Origin: Cytophagales bacterium
Lineage (GTDB): Bacteria > Bacteroidota > Bacteroidia > Cytophagales > Cyclobacteriaceae
Assembly (NCBI GenBank): GCA_020402945.1
Contig: JADBYQ010000026.1
Location: 1-63,008 of the forward strand
DNA: 63,008 bases
Direction: 5' to 3'
Of the stretch, positions 7,859-16,435 are shown piece by piece. The notes under the pieces are model-generated. The model did no database searches, was not told where the DNA came from, and saw only the letters and a list, made by a program, of their open reading frames with translations. Position numbers and translations under genes: made by a program. Numbering within the stretch: position 1 is the first letter of the stretch; the number at the start of each line of letters is the position of its first letter.

Positions 7859-10800
7859 GTGGTTACTTATTCTATGAGCCTGGTAGATATTTTATTGAGT
7901 CGGAGTCAATGCAACTATAAAGGGATTACATTTATCGAGAGCAGTGCTGCGGAAGAATTCCTGTCTTATCAGGATCTCTGTCAGTTATCTCTTGTTACAT
8001 TGTCGTTTCTTCAGCAGCGCGGCGTAAGTAGGGGTAGTGAAGTTGTTATACAAGTTGATAGCAACAAGACCTTTCTACAAATCTTCTGGAGCTGTATGAT
8101 GGGAGGAATGATACCAGTTCCGTTGTCGGTTGGGAAGAACACAGATCATAAACAAAAGTTAAAGGGGGTGTGGGAACAATTGACTGATCCATACCTTGTT
8201 GTCGACCGTCCCAATCTGTCTGCCGTTATGCAGCAACTGGCACCATCTGGTTCCGGTGTTGAAGACCCACAATGTTCCGATCGCATCCTTTTTGCCGATG
8301 ATATCGGTACGGTTGTTCACGCGCCTGAGATATATAAAGCCAGTAATTCGGATATTGCGTTTATTCAGTTCTCATCCGGTTCTACTGGAAGTCCTAAGGG
8401 TGTTGTGCTAACGCATGCCAACTTGCTGGCCAATCTTGAAGGTATTAGCGCCGCAGCAAAATACACGTCTTCCGACACAATGCTTAGCTGGATGCCGTTG
8501 ACACATGATATGGGAATGATTGGCTTTCATCTAAACCCATTGTTGTGTGGTGCTAATCAGTATATTATGCCAACGACAACCTTTATTCGGAATCCTAACA
8601 TCTGGTTAGACAAAGTTTCACAGCATCGAATTACGGTCACCTGCTCGCCGAATTTCGGCTATCGCTATTTATTAAAGTATATCAAAGAAACCGGAAAGGT
8701 GTGGGACCTTTCATGTTTACGAATCATCTATAACGGAGCCGAACCAATTTCCGAATCGGTTTGTCACGAATTTACACAGCGCCTTTTAAATCATGGTCTG
8801 AGTCCTTCGGCCATTTGTCCTGTTTACGGGCTAGCAGAGGCATCCGTCGCAGTCACTATTTCCCAGCCCGATGCTCCGTTTGAATCAATTCATATCAAGC
8901 GGGGATCGATCAAGGTTGGCGATGCGGTACATCTGTCCGTTGCGGACGATGACGCAGTCAGTTTTACTAACGTAGGAAAACCAGTGCGCCATTGTTCGGT
9001 CATAATAAGGGATAACGCTCGGGCAACTGTTGGTGAAGATGTGGTGGGGCACGTCTGGATACATGGTGATAATGTTACCAAAGGATACTACAATAACGCA
9101 GATGCGTCAGCAGTAGTAATTGATAATGATGGCTGGCTTGATACAGGAGACATTGGATTTTTTCATAATAGTAGTCTGTATATAACAGGAAGGGAAAAGG
9201 ATATCATTTTTGTTAATGGACAAAATTTCTATTCACACGACCTGGAATTAGCGGCTCAACAGATCAAAGGGATCGAATTAAATAAAATTGCAATTACTGG
9301 ATACTTCAATCACGATAAAGCATGCGACGAAGTAATTGCGTTCCTTTTCCATCGCGGTGCGATAAGTTCCAAATTGGTGTGCACCGTACGCGAACTACTA
9401 AGCTGTATCAGTACGAAATTTGGCGTTATCATAAACAGGGTTATTCCAGTCAACTATATTCCCAGAACGACAAGCGGAAAGTTGCAGCGTTTCGTATTGT
9501 TGGAACGTTTTCTCGATGGACAGTTTGTTCGCCAGGCGCAACAAATTAGTGAAGCATTGTTGGCTGAATTGCCGGAACCCGAGGAACGTCTTACCGATAT
9601 TGAAACCGCACTCATCGCGCTTTGGAATAAAATTCTCCAACGGGACGACATCGTTTCGTCAAGTCGATTTTTCCGTTGCGGCGGAGATTCACTTAAAGCG
9701 ATTGAACTGTTATCGAATGTGGAACGTCAATTTGGCGTTCAGCTTACGGCAACATCTTTTTTTGCCAACGACAGTATTCGTGAGCTTGCTGCCCAAATAG
9801 AAGGCGGACATCACATTCAGCATGCTGCGCATCCTGGTAAAAAAAGGCGATCCAACAAACTATCGTCTTTACAGAAAAGAATTTATTATGCCTGGAAATT
9901 GTCATCGCAATCGACGGCGTACAATCTACCTATCGTATTGAGGCTAATTGGTCGCGTAGACCATGCAAGGATGGCAAGAGCCTTCAGGCAAATTGTTGAG
10001 TCCTATAGCGCGTTGCGGATGTATTTCGCAGAAGCGGAAGCGGTAAACTTCTCCTACAGCGAGAATTTTGCAGCAGACCTAAATGTAACGTCTTGTAAAA
10101 GTGCTGAACTGGACTTGGTGATAAAACAACAGGTACAACCATTCGACCTTTTGTCGCCTCCTTTATTTCGGTTTAAGCTTCTTTGTACCAGCGACACGGA
10201 AGAATATTTTTTGTTCATGGATGTGCATCATATAGTAATGGACGGGCTTTCTATGCAGAAAGTTATTCATGATCTCCATGACATCTATCACAATCACTCG
10301 CCCGATTTTTCCGAAATAACGTATGCTGACTACGTGGCGTGGGAAGAAGATCATATCCCACTGCTTTGGCGGCAGCAAGAAGCTTTTTGGACGCAGAATG
10401 TGAATAGTGGTATTCCAGCTATCGACCTCCCTACAGACTATCATCGTGAGGCTGTATCGAGAAACACCGGTGAACGTCTTGTCTTTCAATTTGACAATAA
10501 TTTACATCATCGGCTTGACGAATTTTTAATCAATGCTGACGTCTCTCGTCAATCGGCCTTATTAGCCGGTTACACGCTCTTGCTTTCACGATACTCAGGT
10601 CAATATGACTTTGTTGTAGGTATACCTGCGCAGGTACAACTGCCGGATCATTTAAGAGGCTTGACAGGGATGCTCACCAACAGTATTCCATTTCGCGTCA
10701 CCTTTGACCCCGAGGAAACGATGATTGATTATATTAAGCGGACGCATCATTTAGTAGCAGAATACCTCGATCACCGAGGATTACCTTTTGATGAATTGTT

Positions 10801-13800
10801 GACGCGACTGGATATACATAGATCATTTGGCAGGTCACCACTGTTTGATACAATGTTTTTGTACCAGGGAAATATGACTAGTTCATGGGGCATCGAGGAT
10901 CTTACCATGAAGCGATATATGTTTGACGCAGGATTCTCGAAATTTGACTTGAGCCTAGAAGTATTCGTGGAAGACGGCAAAATGCATTACGCCTTTGAAT
11001 ACTCGACAGACCTTTTTACTAGAGAGACGATCAGTAGCATGGCAGCATCATACGCGCAATTACTTGCCCAGATGCTGATACACCTAAATAAGCCTACGAC
11101 AACTTTACATATTGAAGCGAATGACGCGCAAGAAAAGGAACAAAATTGCCTTCTCACCCCAGACCGTTTTGTGTCTGTGGTGACGTTGTTCGAAAACCAG
11201 GTACTGCATGCACCCGAAAAAGTTGCGATCCAATACAATAACGCCAACATAAGTTTTGCACAGCTTGAAGATCTTAGCAATAAAATTGAAAGTGCGTTAC
11301 GGAACCGCGGCGTAAACAAAGGAGACATTGTTGCCTTAGATATGACTCGTTCACCGGAATTGATTGCTGTCACTTTGGCGTGCATGGCAATCGGCGCTGT
11401 CTATTTGCCGTTGGACACTGAAGCTCCATTGCAACGAAAAAAATTCATCATAGACGATAGTGCTTGCAAATGGCTGATCATTAATAAAGAATTAACTGAC
11501 ATTGTGAATATTCAGCCACAGGTTCTGGGCGTGCGTCAGTTGATTGTCGAAGGCAAATCAAATGCGATCGCGATTCTTCCCCAGGATGCTATTGTTTCTT
11601 CAGATATCGCTTATGTCATTTATACATCAGGAACGACGGGGTCTCCGAAGGGCACACTGATATCTCATGGAAGTCTCGCAAACTATGTAACATGGGCCGC
11701 AAAGACTTATCTTAAGCCGGACAGTTGTTTTGCGTTTTATTCTTCTGTTTCATTCGACCTCACGGTTACCAGTATGTTTTGCCCGCTCGTCTGCGGCAGC
11801 AAAATGATCATCTACGAGGAGCGCGCGGGCACGCTTAATATAGAAACGGTATTCTGCGATAACAAAGCAAATGTTATAAAACTTACACCATCACATTTAA
11901 GATTGGCGATTACAAATAAACTGCTAAAACCTTCGCCGGAGAAAAAAATATTGATTGTTGGAGGTGAAGCGTTTGAGACAAACCTTGCGGAACAGGTGTG
12001 GAGGAATTTAGAAAAAAATGTCACTATCTACAATGAATATGGCCCGACGGAAGCGACCGTTGGATGTATGATCTACCGCTTTACGTACGAAGACAAAACA
12101 CCAACGGTACCTATTGGTAACGCCATTGACTATACAGAGGTATATATACTGGATCATTACTTACGCCCGGCGCCGAAAGGTGTATTAGGCGAAATATATA
12201 TATCGGGAGCAGGGCTCGCGCAGGGTTATCTGCGCCGGCCCGAATTGACGAACGAAAAATTTATCTCGAACCCTTTCCGGCCCGGGCACATGATGTACAA
12301 AACCGGCGATCGGGCGCGTCGACTTTTCAATGGGAATATTGAGTATCATGGCCGCGTGGATCATCAGGTAAAAATCAATGGTCACCGGGTAGAACTTCAT
12401 GAAATTGAGGCGGTGATTAAAAGCATGCCATCAGTAGTTGAAGCAGTCGTTCTGTTAAATCCAACTTCGCCACCTTCCCTCAGTGCATATTACATGGCAT
12501 CGGACCTTTCGGCTAACGATATCCGAAATTGGTTGTTGGATCGATTGCCATATTATATGATGCCGGCTCATTGCATAGCAATTGATCACGTGCCATTAAC
12601 GCAAAACGGGAAGGTAGACGCCACCAAGCTTAGCAGAATTGCTCCCTCATCACCGGACGAGTTTGTGTCAAAAAATGATACAGAAGAAGCCCTCATCAAT
12701 GTTTGGAAACAAATACTGAATTTGGATAAAATTTCACCTGTGGATAATTTCTTTGCAATAGGTGGAGATTCTATCAAGGCGTTGCAGATAGTTTCTCGCC
12801 TGTTTGAGAAAGATCTAATCGTAAGCGTGAAGGATATTCTTGGTTTGCAAACGATTAGAAACATTAGCAAGCAAGTGCAGCGGGTTAGCACATCTGTTTT
12901 AAAAGTTAACAACGTTGACGAAGTTGTTGGGGAATTTCACCCAAATCCTATTCAGTCGTGGTTTTTATCACATCGTTTTACAAACCCCAATTGGTGCAAT
13001 CAATCGCTGTTATTAAATGTATCTAACCACGTGGATGTAGTTCTACTGAAGGAGACTGTGAGCGCATTGATTCAGCAGCACGATTCACTCCGTGTGAATT
13101 TAGCTCAAGACGGATTTACATTGTTCTACGATAAGACGACACCGTTAGATAAATTAGACGTGCCAACGTTTCGTATTTCTTCCTGCGACAGACTTCCAAT
13201 GCTTTGCAATGAAATCAGGATGTCACTCAGGTTAAGTGAAACACCTTTAATCCGTTTTGCTATAATAGACGTCGAAAATGAAGGTAACTTTCTTTTTATC
13301 ACTGCTCACCACCTTATTATAGATGGTGTATCTTTGCGTATTCTGCTTGATGATCTTACACGTGTTTACGTGGCTTTACGAAATGGAAAACAATTCACAC
13401 TTCCGGCCAAGTCAATATCTATGAAAACGTGGAGTCAGGAGTTGTTGCAATTTGCGGATAGTCCGGCGCTGACGGAAGACTTGGCGTATTGGGATTTCAT
13501 GAAGACCACGTCATTCACGTTGCCTTGTGAAAATTACACTGGATCTAGTGGTGGACGAAAGCTTCGTCGTCTGCTTGGCCAGGAAGAAACACAATTGCTG
13601 AACGAGGCAACCAAACCCTATCATGCCGATGTTTCTATTCTCTTGAACGCAGCGCTGGTCAGTGCGTTAAATAAATGGACTGGCAATTCAGCGATAATTA
13701 TCGAGCAAGAAAGTCATGGACGCGTTCTTGATGCACTCAGTGCATCTCGTTCAGTCGGCTGGTTTACGAGTATGTATCCGGTAATATTTACGTTTAGAGA

Positions 13801-14281
13801 GAGTTGGAAGCACCTTATTTCGGAGGTAAAAGAACAGCTCCGCTCGGTTCCACGAAATGGAATAGCTTTCGGCGCGCATCAATTTCTCGGTTTACAAGGT
13901 AAGAATGATCAAACCTATAATACCGAGATCAGGCTGAACTATCTCGGCCATTTCAATAACCCAGACGATCCATCGGTTTTTTCTCTTAGCAATCTTTTTA
14001 CCGGCGAGGAAACCGATCCAGCCAATCACCTGACTGCCAAAATAGAAATGAATGCCGTGATCGTTAATAACCAATTTCAAGTTGAAGTCGGATATGATTC
14101 CGCATTATTCTTGGCGGCTACAATCGAAAATTTGACAGATGGTTGGATCAGGAATGTCCGCGAGATTATACAACACGTAAAGTCAATCGATGAAATTTAC
14201 TTCACACCATCTGACTTCGGCGCGGTCGCTTTGAAGCAAGACGAACTCGATCTTTTATTTGAAAATGAGATTCATAGATAA
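7859..14281 (+). CDS. NRPS loading protein: AL-ACP-C-A(Asn)-PCP-E
   Basis: 2140 residues, counted from the GTG at 7859. The ATG five codons on (7874, MSLVDILL) may be the true start because FAAL domains begin with that wording. The order is: fatty acyl-AMP ligase (SSGSTGSPKG at 172-181, GREKDIIFVNGQNFYSHDLE), ACP (GGDSLKA, S611), condensation (HHIVMDG, H790), adenylation (YTSGTTGSPKG at 1255, A5 YGPTEATVG), PCP (GGDS, S1638), and epimerization (HHLIIDG at 1817, then VGWFTSMYP and NYLG). My alignment to GrsA gives the A-domain code DLTKIGEVGK, the known Asn code. The product would be N-acyl-D-Asn, as in colibactin-, xenocoumacin- and zwittermicin-type prodrugs. The operon promoter lies at 7030-7060. 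Confidence 0.95.
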   Translation: MVTYSMSLVDILLSRSQCNYKGITFIESSAAEEFLSYQDLCQLSLVTLSFLQQRGVSRGSEVVIQVDSNKTFLQIFWSCMMGGMIPVPLSVGKNTDHKQKLKGVWEQLTDPYLVVDRPNLSAVMQQLAPSGSGVEDPQCSDRILFADDIGTVVHAPEIYKASNSDIAFIQFSSGSTGSPKGVVLTHANLLANLEGISAAAKYTSSDTMLSWMPLTHDMGMIGFHLNPLLCGANQYIMPTTTFIRNPNIWLDKVSQHRITVTCSPNFGYRYLLKYIKETGKVWDLSCLRIIYNGAEPISESVCHEFTQRLLNHGLSPSAICPVYGLAEASVAVTISQPDAPFESIHIKRGSIKVGDAVHLSVADDDAVSFTNVGKPVRHCSVIIRDNARATVGEDVVGHVWIHGDNVTKGYYNNADASAVVIDNDGWLDTGDIGFFHNSSLYITGREKDIIFVNGQNFYSHDLELAAQQIKGIELNKIAITGYFNHDKACDEVIAFLFHRGAISSKLVCTVRELLSCISTKFGVIINRVIPVNYIPRTTSGKLQRFVLLERFLDGQFVRQAQQISEALLAELPEPEERLTDIETALIALWNKILQRDDIVSSSRFFRCGGDSLKAIELLSNVERQFGVQLTATSFFANDSIRELAAQIEGGHHIQHAAHPGKKRRSNKLSSLQKRIYYAWKLSSQSTAYNLPIVLRLIGRVDHARMARAFRQIVESYSALRMYFAEAEAVNFSYSENFAADLNVTSCKSAELDLVIKQQVQPFDLLSPPLFRFKLLCTSDTEEYFLFMDVHHIVMDGLSMQKVIHDLHDIYHNHSPDFSEITYADYVAWEEDHIPLLWRQQEAFWTQNVNSGIPAIDLPTDYHREAVSRNTGERLVFQFDNNLHHRLDEFLINADVSRQSALLAGYTLLLSRYSGQYDFVVGIPAQVQLPDHLRGLTGMLTNSIPFRVTFDPEETMIDYIKRTHHLVAEYLDHRGLPFDELLTRLDIHRSFGRSPLFDTMFLYQGNMTSSWGIEDLTMKRYMFDAGFSKFDLSLEVFVEDGKMHYAFEYSTDLFTRETISSMAASYAQLLAQMLIHLNKPTTTLHIEANDAQEKEQNCLLTPDRFVSVVTLFENQVLHAPEKVAIQYNNANISFAQLEDLSNKIESALRNRGVNKGDIVALDMTRSPELIAVTLACMAIGAVYLPLDTEAPLQRKKFIIDDSACKWLIINKELTDIVNIQPQVLGVRQLIVEGKSNAIAILPQDAIVSSDIAYVIYTSGTTGSPKGTLISHGSLANYVTWAAKTYLKPDSCFAFYSSVSFDLTVTSMFCPLVCGSKMIIYEERAGTLNIETVFCDNKANVIKLTPSHLRLAITNKLLKPSPEKKILIVGGEAFETNLAEQVWRNLEKNVTIYNEYGPTEATVGCMIYRFTYEDKTPTVPIGNAIDYTEVYILDHYLRPAPKGVLGEIYISGAGLAQGYLRRPELTNEKFISNPFRPGHMMYKTGDRARRLFNGNIEYHGRVDHQVKINGHRVELHEIEAVIKSMPSVVEAVVLLNPTSPPSLSAYYMASDLSANDIRNWLLDRLPYYMMPAHCIAIDHVPLTQNGKVDATKLSRIAPSSPDEFVSKNDTEEALINVWKQILNLDKISPVDNFFAIGGDSIKALQIVSRLFEKDLIVSVKDILGLQTIRNISKQVQRVSTSVLKVNNVDEVVGEFHPNPIQSWFLSHRFTNPNWCNQSLLLNVSNHVDVVLLKETVSALIQQHDSLRVNLAQDGFTLFYDKTTPLDKLDVPTFRISSCDRLPMLCNEIRMSLRLSETPLIRFAIIDVENEGNFLFITAHHLIIDGVSLRILLDDLTRVYVALRNGKQFTLPAKSISMKTWSQELLQFADSPALTEDLAYWDFMKTTSFTLPCENYTGSSGGRKLRRLLGQEETQLLNEATKPYHADVSILLNAALVSALNKWTGNSAIIIEQESHGRVLDALSASRSVGWFTSMYPVIFTFRESWKHLISEVKEQLRSVPRNGIAFGAHQFLGLQGKNDQTYNTEIRLNYLGHFNNPDDPSVFSLSNLFTGEETDPANHLTAKIEMNAVIVNNQFQVEVGYDSALFLAATIENLTDGWIRNVREIIQHVKSIDEIYFTPSDFGAVALKQDELDLLFENEIHR

Positions 14282-14331
14282 CTATTCCACCTGTATAACC
14301 AGCCTACTTTCACTCTTAGTCGAAAAAGACG

Positions 14332-15315
14332 ATGCTAACAAATATTCTAAACAAAGTTGGGAACACCCCACTTGTATTTTTGAAGTTGGATGAAAATCCA
14401 AAGATCAAACTACTTGCAAAATTGGAGTTCTACAACCCAACAGGTAGTGTTAAAGACCGTGCTGCCTGCTACATCATAAACCGGGCACTGAATGAGGGTA
14501 TCCTTAACAAGGACACGGTTTTGATCGAGTCATCTTCAGGCAATTTTGGTGTTGCCTTGTCTGCATATGCCAAACTTCATAATCTTAAGTTCATTTGCGT
14601 TATCGACAGTAATACGTTGCCGATTAATGAAATGCTGATCAAGCTTCAAGGCGCACAAATCATTAAAATCACTGAGCCTGATGAGTATGGCGGATACCTG
14701 TTGAATCGAATACGAACCATAAAACAGATGCTTGAAGACAGATCAAACTTATATTGGGTAAATCAGTATGCAAATCCACTGAATGCGGAAGCATATTATG
14801 CTTCACTAGGTCGCGAGATATGTATGGAAGCACCCGGGCAGCAAGTTGATTACGTGTTTTTAGGCGTAAGTTCTGGCGGTACTATAACAGGCGTTTCCAG
14901 AAGAGTAAAAAAGGAAAATCCAGATGCGAAAATTATTGCAGTAGATATTTATGGTTCCGTCATTTTTGGGGACACGCCAAAAAAGAGATACATACCTGGC
15001 ATTGGTTCAAGTTTAAGGCCAGAGATTCTTGACAAAGCGATGATCGATGAAGTAGTGTTGGTGAGCGAGTATGAAACGATCTTGAATTGTCGCGAATTAC
15101 TGGAGAAACATAACTTATACGCTGGTGGATCTTCAGGATCAGTCTATGCGGCCATTAAAAAGTACTTCAGGGATCGACAAATTACAGAACCGGTTAATGT
15201 AATGTGTGTATTTGCTGATCGCGGAGAGCGGTATATTGAAACTATCTACAACGAAGAGTGGTGCCGGAAGATCATGAAAGATTCTTTCGCGCCAAGTGTT
15301 TTGGCAAATCCATAA
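14332..15315 (+). CDS. sbnA: 2,3-diaminopropionate biosynthesis protein SbnA-like (PLP synthase)
   Basis: 327 residues of the cysteine synthase/beta-replacement fold type II family. The N-terminus has NILNKVGNTPL and FYNPTGSVKDRAA, in which K41 is the PLP lysine. SSSGNFGVALSAYA and GVSSGGTITGVSRRVK bind substrate and PLP phosphate. The wording and length match SbnA, which joins O-phospho-L-serine and L-glutamate to N-(1-amino-1-carboxyl-2-ethyl)-glutamic acid. An SbnB-like gene follows after 49 bases, which makes the assignment much firmer than for a lone cysteine synthase. Together they give L-2,3-diaminopropionate (Dap) for an NRPS module, as in staphyloferrin B and zwittermicin. It follows the first NRPS gene by 50 bases. 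Confidence 0.88.
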   Translation: MLTNILNKVGNTPLVFLKLDENPKIKLLAKLEFYNPTGSVKDRAACYIINRALNEGILNKDTVLIESSSGNFGVALSAYAKLHNLKFICVIDSNTLPINEMLIKLQGAQIIKITEPDEYGGYLLNRIRTIKQMLEDRSNLYWVNQYANPLNAEAYYASLGREICMEAPGQQVDYVFLGVSSGGTITGVSRRVKKENPDAKIIAVDIYGSVIFGDTPKKRYIPGIGSSLRPEILDKAMIDEVVLVSEYETILNCRELLEKHNLYAGGSSGSVYAAIKKYFRDRQITEPVNVMCVFADRGERYIETIYNEEWCRKIMKDSFAPSVLANP

Positions 15316-15364
15316 CGAACAGTCGATTATTTTACCGAAACAAAAACTTAAAACAGCATAGACT

Positions 15365-16333
15365 ATGATCTATATCAGTGATAAAGAACTTAAACAAGTT
15401 ACCGTTGATTGGGATAAGAGCATCGAGGTGATAGAAGAATCTGTCAAATGCTTGGTGCAAAAAGAATATGCACAACCTGTTAAACCCTATCTGCGATACC
15501 GGGATTTAAAGAACCGAATTATTGCAATGCCAGCTTTTGTCGGTGGCCAAATCAATATGTCAGGTATTAAGTGGATCGCCAGCTTTCCAGATAATATTAA
15601 AAAGGGATTACCACGAGCGCATTGCGTTGTGATTTTGAATAAGGTCGATACTGGAGAACCGATTGCAATCTTAAACAGTGGATTGATCTCTGCGATACGT
15701 ACGGCTTCGGTAAGTGGTTTCGTTGTCAAAAAGTTTTTAGACAACAGAGACCGTCAGGATATTACGTTAGGAATTGTCGGCTTTGGTCCCATCGGGCAGC
15801 ATCACCTTGCCATGGCTACAGCTGTTCTAGGCGACCGATGTTCAAAAATTATTTTACATGACCTCAACGGTGTTGACAGGGCACTCCTTTCAAATGCTGT
15901 TAGTGCTAAAGTAGAAGTGGTGGACTCATGGCATGAAGCTTACGAAGTCGCAGATATCTTCATTACGTGTACAGTGTCTAAGGACAGGTATATCGACCGG
16001 AAGCCAAAACCTGGATCGCTTCATTTGAATGTATCGCTTCGTGATTATACACCCGATGTATATCCGTGGTTTAAAGATGCAATGATTGTAGACGACTGGG
16101 AAGAAATCTGCCGGGAAGACACAGATATTGAACGCTTTCATCTCGAAAAAAGCTTGCGAGAAGATGATGTGTGGGTAATCAACGACTTGTTGAAGACGGA
16201 TTGGATCAGCTCCGTTGAGCACAGCCAGGCCGTGATGTTTAACCCTATGGGAATGGCCATATTCGACATCGCAATAGCCCAATTGTTCATGCGTTCAATG
16301 GAAGCGGACAATAAGGTGTGCGTTTTAGATTAA
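15365..16333 (+). CDS. sbnB: 2,3-diaminopropionate biosynthesis protein SbnB-like (dehydrogenase)
   Basis: 322 residues of the ornithine cyclodeaminase/mu-crystallin family. The substrate half has AMPAFVGGQINMSGIKWIAS and GLISAIRTASVSGF. The NAD-binding Rossmann turn is GIVGFGPIGQHHLAMA. The C-terminal part has HLNVSLRDYTPDVYPWF, typical of SbnB rather than of true cyclodeaminases. SbnB oxidatively splits the SbnA product to L-Dap and 2-oxoglutarate with NAD+. It is paired with the SbnA-like gene and lies inside the NRPS cluster, so it provides a non-proteinogenic building block. The A domain at 26139-29309 is my best guess for the consumer. Confidence 0.88.
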   Translation: MIYISDKELKQVTVDWDKSIEVIEESVKCLVQKEYAQPVKPYLRYRDLKNRIIAMPAFVGGQINMSGIKWIASFPDNIKKGLPRAHCVVILNKVDTGEPIAILNSGLISAIRTASVSGFVVKKFLDNRDRQDITLGIVGFGPIGQHHLAMATAVLGDRCSKIILHDLNGVDRALLSNAVSAKVEVVDSWHEAYEVADIFITCTVSKDRYIDRKPKPGSLHLNVSLRDYTPDVYPWFKDAMIVDDWEEICREDTDIERFHLEKSLREDDVWVINDLLKTDWISSVEHSQAVMFNPMGMAIFDIAIAQLFMRSMEADNKVCVLD

Positions 16334-16435
16334 GATGTTTAAACAATGGTGTATTATTTGGGTATGACAAAAAAACTCTGTTCTGCTAATAATATTCTAG
16401 ATAGAAATATTTAACATTGGTAGATTGTTCCGAAT

